Part shown: piece after piece, positions 15,867-24,721 of the stretch
Position numbering within the stretch: the first letter of the stretch is position 1
Layout: each line of letters starts with the position of its first letter
IMG/VR virus record: IMGVR_UViG_3300024265_000035
Span: 1 to 64,000 of that record
Length of the DNA: 64,000 bases
Origin: a virus
Direction: 5' to 3' (one strand)
Notes under the pieces: generated by a model
The model's database searches: none
Seen by the model: the letters and a program-made list of their open reading frames with translations, nothing else
What the model was told of the DNA's origin: nothing
Program-made: the position numbers and the translations under genes

Positions 15867-16771
15867 GGGTGTATGACCTCAAGCAATTCTTCGATAGTCT
15901 TCCTATCAATCGGGTGTCCTGCGGCTCTAGCATGTCCGCCGCCTCCAAACTGTTTCGCTATCTCTGTTGCGTCCACTTTTTCTGTGCTCCTAATGCTCGC
16001 GACACCACCAAAGCTATTCAACTTAATTCCAATCGCCACATCACAATCATGTCGTTCCATGACACGCTGTAGAAGTTGTGATTGGTGATCGCTACAGAAA
16101 ACATAGGCACACTTCACACCATCTAACTCTTTAAAGAATGGTTTCTCTGAGTGTTTCTCAATGTATTTATCTCTCTTGGATTCGAGGACCTTCACGACAT
16201 TCAAGTCTGCGTCTGTCATTAGTGGATAACATTTCCTAATCCTGTATGTCATCATGTCCACGAACTTTTCTTGACCGAAGAAGTTAGCAAAAAGACTGAG
16301 CTGATCAGATTTTGGATCCTTTCGTATCCACATGTCACGATCATTGATCATTTCAGCGAAGTTCCAAACTGCACCCCAATGATCATCAGGTTCACCATTT
16401 TCAAACAGATAGTCGTAGAGTAAGAATGTGCCACACTTCTCCATGTTGATGTGACACCAATCTCTGTCTTTAAGATCGAGTGCAGTCTTGTGGTGATCGA
16501 TGATTGTTATGTCACCGTGGTACAGCTTCTCAAATAGATCAGCTGTCTCAGTATCACATGCAACATCAGCTATGATTACACGATCATGTGTCTCAAATAC
16601 GTCTTGGTTCTTCTTATAGAAATCTCTAACACCATTTCCCGCAGGAACGTAGTGGATATTCTCTTTCTTGCCGCCAGCGAGGAGGAACACGACTGCACAA
16701 CCTGAACCGTCGCTACAACCTTTATGAGTTATTAGTACTGAATTCTTTAGTTCATCAGGTTTATATTTCAC
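15863..16771 (-). CDS. DHH/DHHA1-family phosphoesterase
   Basis: A 302-residue protein with the DHH family order: THKGCSDGSGCA (15-26, metal Asp 21), IADVACD (about 67-73), IDHHKTA (DHH motif near 91), and the C-terminal DHHA1 motif GGGGHARAAG (about 275-284). Relatives are nanoRNases (NrnA), cyclic-di-AMP/pApA phosphodiesterases and RecJ. The size matches NrnA or the c-di-NMP enzymes, not RecJ. It could recycle short oligonucleotides from host DNA/RNA degradation, or remove signalling oligonucleotides used in host defence; the sequence does not decide. Start is GTG 16771 with GTGA overlap. Confidence 0.88.
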   Translation of the reverse strand: MKYKPDELKNSVLITHKGCSDGSGCAVVFLLAGGKKENIHYVPAGNGVRDFYKKNQDVFETHDRVIIADVACDTETADLFEKLYHGDITIIDHHKTALDLKDRDWCHINMEKCGTFLLYDYLFENGEPDDHWGAVWNFAEMINDRDMWIRKDPKSDQLSLFANFFGQEKFVDMMTYRIRKCYPLMTDADLNVVKVLESKRDKYIEKHSEKPFFKELDGVKCAYVFCSDHQSQLLQRVMERHDCDVAIGIKLNSFGGVASIRSTEKVDATEIAKQFGGGGHARAAGHPIDRKTIEELLEVIHP

Positions 16772-18519
16772 AAATCACACGTGCCATTCTTGCATGAGTC
16801 GATTGCAGTGGCTTCTTCCTTTGCAGTCTGTGCATGCTCTACAGCCTTTTCAAGTGGGATGGGAGTGAGTGGCTGGTCCTCGCGACTCCCATCTGGATAT
16901 ACTGTCATGCCTTTTAATTCAGGCAGAAACTCCATATAAAGATCTGATAACTCCTCAGCAGATGTATCTGACATTAAGTTGATTGTCTTGCTAACCGCGT
17001 TGTCGACGTGTTGTTGGCATGCACGCTGCATTTCAAGATGATCCCGAATTGAGAGATCATGCGCACCTTGGAAGTGTGAGACGTCCCTGCCCTCATCGAG
17101 GAATCTCTTAAGGAGAGGATGGACAACCACCTCAGTGTCATATTGATTTCCCTCGTCGACTCTGAAGCGTCTCTCGTATGCAGGGGCAAACATCGGCTCA
17201 ATGCCAGACGTGACTCCACATACCATAGAAGTTGTGCCTGTCGGTGCGATCGTCAAGAGTGCAGCATTTCTAATTCCATGTTCTTTAATCTTCCTTCTAA
17301 TCGTCGGTTTAAGAGTCTTAACAAAATTGGACTTCAAGAATAAGTCTGCTTTAAAAACTGGAAAACAACCCTTCTCTTTTGCCAACTCCACTGATGCTTC
17401 GTATGCATAATTCTTTATAGTCTTCATGAGCTTATCAACAAGCTCCAAACCCTCAGGACTATTATAACACAAGTCATTCATTAATAACACATCATGTAGT
17501 CCCATAATGCCAAGCCCTATCCTTCTAACTTTCTTACATGTTTCAGCAATTTCCGATAGTGGATAGTTGTTTACGCTAAGGACGTTGTCAAGAAACCGGA
17601 CGGCTTTAGATACTGTGTATTTTAAGAGTTTCCAATCTATTCCACCCGTGTCTTTTACAAAATTGGGTAAAACAAGTGATCCCAAATCACATGCGCCGTA
17701 CTTAGAAAGCCAGAGCTCGCCGCAAGGATTCGTACTAATGAGTGGTTTCCAGTACCAGATGTTGCTCATCCTATTTGCATACCATCCATTAAGAATGCCG
17801 GGCTCACCACTCTTCAATGCATTCTTAATGATACGATCCCACAGTTCACGTGCTGGGATAACGCCGATAGCTTTATCACGATGTTTAAACTCAAATGTGC
17901 CACCGTCTCGAACGAGCTTAAAGAAGTCTTCCGGATTCTGGTCAAACACGACTGACACATTTGCATTCGTTAATTGATTAAGATCAAGTTTCTTATCAAG
18001 AAACTCAAGTAGATCACCGTGTCTAAGATTAAGACAGAGCATAAGCGCTGTTCGACGGCCACCACCTGCTTTGATTACATTACCTGCTGCATCGACGATT
18101 TCCATAAGAGAAACTGCACCAGTCGCTTTACCACCTGATCCATTAATATCTGTGCCACGTGGTCTAATAGGCGAGCAGTTCATTCCTACGCCGCCGCCAA
18201 CGCCTGAGATCACAATCATGTCACTGACAGTCTTTCCCCAGCCTTCGCGACTATCTTCTGTGGGTATTACAAAACAATTTAACAACTGTCCTTTAGCTCG
18301 ACCAGATCCTGCCCAAATTCTACCGCCAGGCATGAATAAGTTCTTACTAAGAATATCATATGAGTCATCTCTAAATTTTAGAATGTCATCACCCTTCTCA
18401 GCCATTGAGACATGAGTGGCAACTCGCATGCATGCATCATTCCATGACTCATCATCATGAATCGTATATCTTAAGTTGAATATTTCTTTGGCAAGACCAG
18501 TAGGTTGGTAACATTCCAT
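16768..18519 (-). CDS. nrdJ: Class II (adenosylcobalamin-type) ribonucleotide reductase
   Basis: A 583-residue single-chain reductase that makes deoxyribonucleotides. LLNCFV (C81), LMLCLNL (C162) and STNPCGE (C266, E268) give the redox and thiyl cysteines and catalytic Glu. TIAPTGTTSMVCGVTSGIEP is the conserved phosphate-binding region, and the tail CKNGTCDL is the shuttling Cys pair. There is no ATP-cone at the N-terminus, no radical-tyrosine subunit gene (nrdB) and no activase (nrdG) nearby, and the length suits class II enzymes, so B12 dependence is inferred. ATG 18519 follows AGGAGG at 8 bases. It is the main dNTP source for this replication module. Confidence 0.9.
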   Translation of the reverse strand: MECYQPTGLAKEIFNLRYTIHDDESWNDACMRVATHVSMAEKGDDILKFRDDSYDILSKNLFMPGGRIWAGSGRAKGQLLNCFVIPTEDSREGWGKTVSDMIVISGVGGGVGMNCSPIRPRGTDINGSGGKATGAVSLMEIVDAAGNVIKAGGGRRTALMLCLNLRHGDLLEFLDKKLDLNQLTNANVSVVFDQNPEDFFKLVRDGGTFEFKHRDKAIGVIPARELWDRIIKNALKSGEPGILNGWYANRMSNIWYWKPLISTNPCGELWLSKYGACDLGSLVLPNFVKDTGGIDWKLLKYTVSKAVRFLDNVLSVNNYPLSEIAETCKKVRRIGLGIMGLHDVLLMNDLCYNSPEGLELVDKLMKTIKNYAYEASVELAKEKGCFPVFKADLFLKSNFVKTLKPTIRRKIKEHGIRNAALLTIAPTGTTSMVCGVTSGIEPMFAPAYERRFRVDEGNQYDTEVVVHPLLKRFLDEGRDVSHFQGAHDLSIRDHLEMQRACQQHVDNAVSKTINLMSDTSAEELSDLYMEFLPELKGMTVYPDGSREDQPLTPIPLEKAVEHAQTAKEEATAIDSCKNGTCDL

Positions 18520-18543
18520 CTTCTCATCCTCCTTAACGGACTG

Positions 18544-19908
18544 TTACTTAGTATGTCCTGTTAACTGCTCGAATCTTCCTCTCAACATGCTTGCAACTTG
18601 ATCTTGCGATGGAGGAAATGCTTCTTCAGGTAGTTCATGCTCAGCCAGAATCCTGACCTTTACCGTCGCTGGATCCATTATGAATGGGAATACCATGCCA
18701 TCAGGACCAAGCCTTGATTTCGCAACAAACAATCTACCAGTATTGTGTCTCTTATCCTCTAACTTTCTGCTTACAGTCATGATGAGATCACAGACTGTAG
18801 CTTTTGCATACGATTCAGCAATCGCATCGAGTGTAACGATCTCTAAATTGAGACCACTGCGATTCGTCTGGTCTGCAGTAACTACAACAATGTTTAATTC
18901 CTGTGCAAGACCACGAAGCTCCTCGTATACACCTTCAAGCTCATGTCTCTTTTCACCGTAACTCTTACTTGGCTTAAGCAGATCCGCATAATCAATGACA
19001 AGCACATCAGGAGCAAAATTATGGAGTGTCTTCAGTCTATTCAGATAACTCCTAATCGTCTGAACAGATGCCATCTTCGTTGGGAACTCCTTGATGAAGA
19101 GCCTGCCTTTGACAACTGTTCTGGCTTCTTTCTCAACGCGCTGCATCTCGTCAGGTACGTCATTGATCTTAACACCAGAGAAATACGCGTCATGTCGTAG
19201 TCCGACTTTGTAGTCAGCAATCTCCATAGAAACGTAGCATGCGTTGTAACCCTCAATGATCGCGCCGGCTGTTACGTTACACAAGAAGTGCGTCTTACCA
19301 GCACCAGTAGGTGCGATGAACGTGCTAAGTGTCTTACGCTCCCAGCCTCCACCGAGAATACTGTTAAGAACAGGCCACGGCGTAGCAAGAGGTACTCGTA
19401 CACTCTTCTCTGATCTATCCTTAAATCCATCCATGTACTCGTGACCAACGTCACGTGTAGTTCCTCTACTTGCAGCGTCTGTTATTGTCTTCCACACGCT
19501 ATCAAACGTACCGGTCTCGATGTGTTCTAATGCTTTGTTAATCCCTTCCAACATCGCTTGACGTCTACAGAAATCAATTGACGTATCCTGAATGTAGCTC
19601 ATGTCTCCATTCAAGGGTCTGTCTTTTACATTTTTTAAGAACAATCGAATCTGTGTTTGAATTACATCGCCAATATCATCATCTTTCTTGATGATGTCAA
19701 ACAACACTTCATTAGATGGAAACGCGTTATACTTCTGTTTGTATCCAAATAGTATGTTAACGATCTCACTAAGATGTTTGTTCTCCTTAAACATCTCAGG
19801 TTTAAGGATGTCACCTATCTGCTCAGCATAAAGGTGGTCCTGCATGAGAGCTTGGACCACCTTCTCTTGATATCTTTGATCGCCAATTCCATGACGCTCT
19901 TCGCTCAT
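18544..19908 (-). CDS. Replicative DNA helicase, DnaB/T4 gp41-like
   Basis: A 454-residue protein. An N-terminal helical domain (about 1-150) precedes a RecA-type motor: Walker A APTGAGKT at 209-216, CYVSMEIADYKVGLR (the DnaB H1a-like 'SLEM' region), Walker B DVLVIDYADLL, and IVVVTADQTNRSGL with the sensor Gln. The final part (TGRLFVAKSRLGPDG) is the typical arginine-finger and DNA-loop region. It should unwind DNA 5'-3' as a hexamer ahead of the family C polymerase. No separate primase is visible in this window. Confidence 0.92.
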   Translation of the reverse strand: MSEERHGIGDQRYQEKVVQALMQDHLYAEQIGDILKPEMFKENKHLSEIVNILFGYKQKYNAFPSNEVLFDIIKKDDDIGDVIQTQIRLFLKNVKDRPLNGDMSYIQDTSIDFCRRQAMLEGINKALEHIETGTFDSVWKTITDAASRGTTRDVGHEYMDGFKDRSEKSVRVPLATPWPVLNSILGGGWERKTLSTFIAPTGAGKTHFLCNVTAGAIIEGYNACYVSMEIADYKVGLRHDAYFSGVKINDVPDEMQRVEKEARTVVKGRLFIKEFPTKMASVQTIRSYLNRLKTLHNFAPDVLVIDYADLLKPSKSYGEKRHELEGVYEELRGLAQELNIVVVTADQTNRSGLNLEIVTLDAIAESYAKATVCDLIMTVSRKLEDKRHNTGRLFVAKSRLGPDGMVFPFIMDPATVKVRILAEHELPEEAFPPSQDQVASMLRGRFEQLTGHTK

Positions 19909-19917
19909 CGCATTACC

Positions 19918-20877
19918 TCAGCTTTTGCTTCTTGCACGAAAATATTGCTCCTTGAACATGATAAAAAAATCAGTAGGTTTAAGCTGCAGTTGGTCTTTGA
20001 ATAGCTGCAGCTTCATGTCCGTTGGTCTGTAGCTGTTTGTCGATTCATCTAATTTATATCTTATCGACTTCGCTGCCATCGGATCCATCAGTGGACTTGA
20101 TAGTTGCATCAAGCGCACATTATTCATAACTATCTCCCGATCTGCAAGGATGCGGTTGTATTTTGAATTCGCGTCTTTATTCTCCTCGGCGTGATCGAAG
20201 ATATCATTTGTACATGCAAATCGCTCGGACAGAAATGGGAACAATTTCGTGACAGATTTCGGCCCGATGCCTCTGATGCCATCGATATTATCACTCTTGT
20301 CTCCCATGAGTGCTTTCATTAGAATATAGTTCTCAGGCAGGATATCGAGTGTTTCTCTCAGATCACTGGAAGAGAAATATTTCTTCTTGGTAGGTACATA
20401 GATTACAGTTTTAGTATCCAACAACTGATAGAAATCCTTGTCACTGGACACGATTACTTTCTGGTCATTCTTATCCAATAAGAAGCCCCAAAGATATGCA
20501 ATCACGTCATCAGCTTCGACTCCCTTAATACGTATACTCGTCAGTGGCAAGAACTCGAGGTACTTATCAAGCATCTCAAGCTGTCTACGAAAGCTCTCCA
20601 TCTGCTGATTGGGATCTTCAAAGCTATACTGTCTGTTTACTTTCGGTTTCCTGCCAGCTTTGTAATCCTTGAAGATTGAACGTCTCTTCAGTGAACCACC
20701 TTCTCCGTCCCACACGACGATGATGTGTGTTGGTCTCTGTTCACGTACAAGCTTGTTCAACCCGATGAGGAAACCTATTGTCCCACCGACATGCTCACCA
20801 TTCATATCCATTGTAGGGTTAACAGTGAAAGAACGGATGAAAAAATTCAGTCCGTCTATTAATAGATAACGTCTCAC
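19918..20877 (-). CDS. 5'-3' exonuclease / flap endonuclease (T4 RNase H-like)
   Basis: A 319-residue FEN-family nuclease that removes RNA primers and flaps. LLIDGLNFFIRSF (D8) starts the PIN-like fold; IIVVWDGEGGSLKRRSIFKDYKAGRK is the arch-region motif with Asp and basic residues; VEADDVIAY and VSSDKDFYQLL carry the acidic metal ligands. LMGDKSDNIDGIRGIGPKSV is the helix-3-turn-helix DNA-binding element. Start is GTG 20877. It lies directly before the helicase gene, as expected for lagging-strand maturation. Confidence 0.92.
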   Translation of the reverse strand: MRRYLLIDGLNFFIRSFTVNPTMDMNGEHVGGTIGFLIGLNKLVREQRPTHIIVVWDGEGGSLKRRSIFKDYKAGRKPKVNRQYSFEDPNQQMESFRRQLEMLDKYLEFLPLTSIRIKGVEADDVIAYLWGFLLDKNDQKVIVSSDKDFYQLLDTKTVIYVPTKKKYFSSSDLRETLDILPENYILMKALMGDKSDNIDGIRGIGPKSVTKLFPFLSERFACTNDIFDHAEENKDANSKYNRILADREIVMNNVRLMQLSSPLMDPMAAKSIRYKLDESTNSYRPTDMKLQLFKDQLQLKPTDFFIMFKEQYFRARSKS

Positions 20878-20879
20878 AT

Positions 20880-21308
20880 CTAACTCCCAAATAGTGGTTT
20901 AGTGCCAGTAGAGAACACAGATGAGATCTTCTTGATGTCTATCCTCTGCACACCACTCATTTTTCGTGAAAAGTATGTCCTATACACGTCTTTGTTCCTA
21001 ATGAAAGGTTTCACAAACTGGATATAGAACTGAACTGGTTCGAGAATGAGAGTGGGAGGGTCCATCCGCGTTAGGATATCTGTAACCAGCGGAAATCTAT
21101 GACCCTTTCCCTTTGATTCCGGATCCATAACAACCTTGATTGTTTCACGTTCTGCGGCTGTCAATCTCTTTAGATCAATAGCATGAACCTTGCCACCCCA
21201 ATTTGTATGAAGGACAAGTATTTCTTTGTAGATCGATGTTGAACCAGCCCTTGAAGCAGAACCCATGTAAGTAAATCGTATTACGTCACCAATCTCAAAT
21301 AGTGCCAT
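20880..21308 (-). CDS. Hypothetical beta-barrel-like protein conserved among replication genes
   Basis: A 142-residue protein with no recognised family. It opens with FEIGDVIRFTYMGSASRAGS, which reads like a small SH3/KOW-type barrel, followed by VLHTNWGGKVHAIDLKRLTA and a helical part ending in FSRKMSGVQRIDIKK. The basic surface and position between MT-A70 and flap nuclease genes suggest a DNA-associated role. It does not contain Cys or His clusters or an obvious catalytic motif. Confidence 0.7.
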   Translation of the reverse strand: MALFEIGDVIRFTYMGSASRAGSTSIYKEILVLHTNWGGKVHAIDLKRLTAAERETIKVVMDPESKGKGHRFPLVTDILTRMDPPTLILEPVQFYIQFVKPFIRNKDVYRTYFSRKMSGVQRIDIKKISSVFSTGTKPLFGS

Positions 21309-21312
21309 GATA

Positions 21313-21876
21313 TTATCCTGTTAGTTCAAGATCACACTCGACCTCATTGCCCCATGAATCCCAACCGTCTGTTTTCTCTCGTGCAAACAGCTCGATGCGC
21401 GGTACATAGCTGACAATCTCTATCATCTCTCGCATCTCATCAGGTTTCTGCGAATGTCTCTGACGTGGTGCTATGATCGCAGTTCTACCTTGCAGACGAC
21501 CACCTTCTTCATTTCTTCGATAGGGTAGTCGACCCATGACACCGAACAGACATGATTCAGACGCTCCTCTGAAATACTGTCCTAGCCCACACTGCAGTTT
21601 CTTGTTAACCTTGACCCAGTCTATCTTCGTAACATACCTGAATCCCCAAGACTGCATAATCCTAAGACCGTGTGGCAAGAAGTTATTCGTCACCCACATG
21701 TAAAGATGAGAACCTTGTTCATCAGCTATATCACGAACAGGGAGTGCCTCGATCTCAGCAAGAGACATGACTGGATAGTGTCTATCAGAACCCCAACTTC
21801 TTCCTGTCTTATCTTTACCACCAACTTCTTTCCACGGAGGATCAACTAGTATTGTTCTATATCTCTGATCAGTCAT
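21313..21876 (-). CDS. MT-A70-family N6-adenine methyltransferase
   Basis: A 187-residue protein. VDPPW at 11-15 is the DPPW catalytic motif of adenine-N6 methyltransferases, and SQKPDEMREMIEIVSYVPRIELFAREKTDGWDSWGNE is the SAM-binding end (cited here in parts: QKPDEM, IELFARE, GWDSWGNE). Prokaryotic and phage members methylate DNA adenine in short sites, often as protection from restriction. No endonuclease partner lies beside it, so it is probably an orphan. It overlaps the upstream zinc-knuckle gene by ATGA. Confidence 0.9.
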   Translation of the reverse strand: MTDQRYRTILVDPPWKEVGGKDKTGRSWGSDRHYPVMSLAEIEALPVRDIADEQGSHLYMWVTNNFLPHGLRIMQSWGFRYVTKIDWVKVNKKLQCGLGQYFRGASESCLFGVMGRLPYRRNEEGGRLQGRTAIIAPRQRHSQKPDEMREMIEIVSYVPRIELFAREKTDGWDSWGNEVECDLELTG

Positions 21877-22022
21877 ACAACCTCCGATGGTTTCTTAGGT
21901 CTATCTTCGCAGTAACCACAATACTGATCAGAACATTGTTTCTCACGCCATTCATCACAGTCTTTGCAGAAATATGCATCATATCGTTCATGACGTATAA
22001 GCTTACCATGTTTTTCACACAC
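21873..22022 (-). CDS. Cys-rich zinc-knuckle small protein
   Basis: A 49-residue protein predicted from GTG 22022, seven bases after the recA stop; a longer ORF to 22100 reads back through recA. Cysteines and histidines are spaced CEKH, CKDC, then CSDQYCGYC, giving up to two zinc sites. Such small ribbons often bind nucleic acid or act as adaptors. It is coupled to the MT-A70 gene by ATGA and could help target it. The start codon is the least certain part. Confidence 0.55.
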   Translation of the reverse strand: MCEKHGKLIRHERYDAYFCKDCDEWREKQCSDQYCGYCEDRPKKPSEVV

Positions 22023-22029
22023 TTGCTTC

Positions 22030-23196
22030 TTAAGCGTCAAGCGATTCCATTTCCAATGCTGAGTCAGTGTCAATCTCCACTTCAGGAATATCCTGATCAT
22101 CGTATTTAATTACCAACAGCTCTTCAAGTTTGCTGTCAATGAATTTCTTAAACTCTCGATCTCTTAACATCTTGGCCCATTTAGCAGCCCTGAATTTTAA
22201 TTCACCACTGATGATGCCCTCGTCGGGACCTTTCATGATCATGCAGCCATTTACTTTTTCAATGACACCGCGCTGCCATAAAAAGTCACGAATGCTATTA
22301 GCGTCATCAACACCTGAAGCAAAGAGAATATCGAACTCACACTTTCTCATGGGTGGACCGAGTCTATTCTTGAAGACCTTCGCATATGTATGGAAACCGA
22401 GAGTCTCCTTCAATGCTTTCGCGCCCTCTGCAATCTCCTTAGACTTTGTCAATCTAATCCTTACGTCGGCATGGTACGGGATCGCCTTGCCGCCAGGAGT
22501 TCCCATAGGATCACCAAACATCACACCGATCTTCACCTTGAGCTGGTTCGTAAAAACCAGAGTGACCTTGTCATTCCCAATCATTCTCTGAATCTTACGT
22601 AGTCCTTTAGCATGTGCCTTGGCTGCGAGTCCAATTCGAGAGTTTGGGTCATAGTCACCATCAAGTTCTGCTTGAGGTGGTGTCGCAGCAATGGAGTCCC
22701 ACACGATGCAAACAGGACACTCAACATTTCGTGTCTTTGCCATGAGTATAGTCTTCTCAATTGCTGCATAACAATCTTCAATAGAACCAGGGTTCATGTA
22801 GACAAGCTTATCAATGTCGATGCCCAGTCTTTTCATAAAGTCCGGGCTTGCTGCATATTCAGTATCCATATAGATCGCTATGCCGCCTGCTTTCTGTGCA
22901 TTGGCAAGAATCTGTGTAGCAAGAAGTGATTTACCTGATGCTTCTTCTCCTACGATCTCTGTTAACTTGCCTTGCGGAATCCCAACATTTCCTGACTTGT
23001 TGGCTATCATCATATCAAGAACTGTAGAACCAGTTGAAATATAGTCCTTTACTTCTGTCGGGTTCGGATCATTCAGGCTCCACGCGATCGGAAGATCTTC
23101 TCCATTGTTCATCTGTTTGATGAGGAACTTCGTTATTGCTCTTTGGTCTTCCTTAGCTACTGTTACTTCAACAACTTCTTTCTTCTTACGTGCCAT
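22030..23196 (-). CDS. recA: RecA/UvsX-like recombinase
   Basis: A 388-residue protein that forms filaments on ssDNA and catalyses strand exchange. STGSTVLDMMI precedes the P-loop GEEASGKS (83-90); YMDTEYA, CIVWDSIAA (Walker B) and VTLVFTNQLKVKIGVMFGDP (loop L2 region) follow, then GGKAIPYHADVRIRL. The sequence is nearer to bacterial RecA than to T4 UvsX in its L2 region, though the first 35 residues are phage-specific. The C-terminal tail is acidic (EVEIDTDSALEMESLD), as in RecA, where it moderates DNA binding. Likely acts in recombination-dependent replication and repair. Confidence 0.93.
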   Translation of the reverse strand: MARKKKEVVEVTVAKEDQRAITKFLIKQMNNGEDLPIAWSLNDPNPTEVKDYISTGSTVLDMMIANKSGNVGIPQGKLTEIVGEEASGKSLLATQILANAQKAGGIAIYMDTEYAASPDFMKRLGIDIDKLVYMNPGSIEDCYAAIEKTILMAKTRNVECPVCIVWDSIAATPPQAELDGDYDPNSRIGLAAKAHAKGLRKIQRMIGNDKVTLVFTNQLKVKIGVMFGDPMGTPGGKAIPYHADVRIRLTKSKEIAEGAKALKETLGFHTYAKVFKNRLGPPMRKCEFDILFASGVDDANSIRDFLWQRGVIEKVNGCMIMKGPDEGIISGELKFRAAKWAKMLRDREFKKFIDSKLEELLVIKYDDQDIPEVEIDTDSALEMESLDA

Positions 23197-23706
23197 CTAT
23201 TCATTCACCACCTTGATCTCTCTTGCTTCCAAGTCCTGAAGATCAAATATAAGGTTGTCCCAGTCATATGCAATTAACCCAACACTAAGGAAATGCTGGA
23301 CCGCTGCAGCTCGTTCTAATCCCATGAAGTTATGTGAATACAACAATAAATCTTCTTGTCTGACATTGATCGTCAAGGCATTCTCATATGCAGACCATCT
23401 CACGTCCAACTCGCCATTCGTGACATTACCTGATCTTAAGAAAACACCGAACGGGTTGTCTGTAAGTTGATCGTCATCATGTTCTTCAAACGGAATGAGA
23501 CATGAAGCTTTTATGTAAAGACACTCGTCTTCAATTGGAAGTGAAAATGAACTAAATAATGCATGATCACTCTGTACTCTACAAACAGATATTAATGTTC
23601 TACTTCCATCATCTAAGTCTTCGATTTCGCTACCCTTAGTGTCATCAAAATAAACAACGAGTCCATCAAATGGCTTACCAAGATTCTTAATTATAAACTT
23701 CTTCAT
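23197..23706 (-). CDS. Hypothetical acidic protein
   Basis: A 169-residue protein of unknown family. ATG 23706 is 5 bases after GAGG; an upstream TTG would add five residues without a ribosome-binding site. It is acidic and predicted mixed alpha/beta, with LVVYFDDTKGSEIEDLDDGS near the start and LERAAAVQHFLSVGLIAYDW near the end. It lies between the ssDNA-binding protein and recA, so a recombination mediator is conceivable, but no UvsY-like or RecO-like pattern is seen. Confidence 0.65.
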   Translation of the reverse strand: MKKFIIKNLGKPFDGLVVYFDDTKGSEIEDLDDGSRTLISVCRVQSDHALFSSFSLPIEDECLYIKASCLIPFEEHDDDQLTDNPFGVFLRSGNVTNGELDVRWSAYENALTINVRQEDLLLYSHNFMGLERAAAVQHFLSVGLIAYDWDNLIFDLQDLEAREIKVVNE

Positions 23707-23722
23707 GTGTTCCTCACGCAAC

Positions 23723-23781
23723 TCAGGTCTAGAGTGACCACTACATCACTAGGCTGTAGACTTACGCCACCCTAGACCTGA
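23723..23781 (-). repeat. Long inverted repeat (stem-loop) between the ssDNA-binding protein gene and the next gene
   Basis: TCAGGTCTAGAGTG (23723-23736) and CACCCTAGACCTGA (23768-23781) are complementary over 14 bases with one mismatch, around a 31-base loop. In the minus-strand transcript this would form right after the gp32-like gene. There is no U-tract after it, so it is not a classic intrinsic terminator. It may stabilise the highly expressed upstream message or be a processing site. Confidence 0.6.
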
Positions 23782-23791
23782 ATATACTTTC

Positions 23792-24631
23792 TTAGCCGGC
23801 AGCTAAATCTTTGAACGCGTCATCAATGGATTGCCCACCTTCGACTGGCTTCTCAGCCGTGTTCGCTTTATACTCAGTACCGCTGTCTTCTACCTTCACA
23901 TCAGTACCACCGCCACTGATGAAGTCCATGAAGATCTTGTTGACTTCTTCAGTCGAAACTTCCGGATACACCTCTGACATGTTTGGTACTTTGGCGATCA
24001 GTTCTTCTACTTCCTTCTTGCTCTTGGCGAGCTTAGATGGACGCATTTTATTTTCAACGACCGTGACAGGGAAAGTCTTGGTATTACCCTTCTTGTCTTC
24101 GTTCATCGCCTTCTTGAAATCGACAGTAAGATCAAAAGCACTATCGACGTCAGTAAGAACATCGGTACCTTCCTTCTTTGCGATCTCATTCATCTCTTCA
24201 TTGAGACACATGTTCAACAGGCGCTCATAGATGGTCTTGCCAAACGCATAGAACTTAGGCGTCGGGTTATCGTCTTCCCTATCGATCATCGGAATATACC
24301 AACGCTCCCTGACCTGAATCTTCTTGAAGAGCTCGAAGTCTGCCTTACGAACTTCCTCTGGTTTATCGGCTCCCGACTCATCATTCCAGCTACGAAGCTT
24401 ATCTGCTAGATTGCAGACTGCACATTCATTGCCAAAGTTGTGCTTCGGGCAGAGAAGGGACCTGACTGCTCCTAGTTCGTAGTGAAATCCAAGCTCAAGG
24501 ATTGGCTCATCTCCGTGTGGGTAGGGAAGACAACGGATAACATGCTTATCCTTTGGTTTCCACATGTCGCGACGCTTCTGTGTCTTATTGGCTAGGCCTG
24601 CAAGTCGGTCGCGAATCTGCTTTAAATTCAT
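23792..24631 (-). CDS. gp32-like single-stranded DNA-binding protein
   Basis: A 279-residue protein of the T4 gene 32 type. A zinc site C61-x2-H64-x5-C70-x2-C73 (LCPKHNFGNECAVCN) lies in an OB-fold core beginning HVIRCLPYPHGDEPILELGF. The C-terminal third is acidic and ends in SIDDAFKDLAAG, the short acidic tail such proteins use to recruit partners. The basic N-terminus (KQIRDRLAGLANKTQKRRD) fits cooperative self-binding. A 90-base leader upstream contains GGGAG before the ATG; whether it is autoregulated as in T4 cannot be read directly. Confidence 0.88.
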   Translation of the reverse strand: MNLKQIRDRLAGLANKTQKRRDMWKPKDKHVIRCLPYPHGDEPILELGFHYELGAVRSLLCPKHNFGNECAVCNLADKLRSWNDESGADKPEEVRKADFELFKKIQVRERWYIPMIDREDDNPTPKFYAFGKTIYERLLNMCLNEEMNEIAKKEGTDVLTDVDSAFDLTVDFKKAMNEDKKGNTKTFPVTVVENKMRPSKLAKSKKEVEELIAKVPNMSEVYPEVSTEEVNKIFMDFISGGGTDVKVEDSGTEYKANTAEKPVEGGQSIDDAFKDLAAG

Positions 24632-24721
24632 ACTGTAATACTCCCTTTATTAGTGATAGTGGTTAATCCACACCTCACCAATAAATAGGCTCCACGGCGG
24701 CACTAGACCAATCAATCGTCT

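Noticed and set aside
24632-24721. Late-promoter-like TATTTATT in the leader of the ssDNA-binding protein gene
   Set aside because: It does not match TATAAATA in the coding orientation, and no matching box with consistent spacing was found before other late genes.
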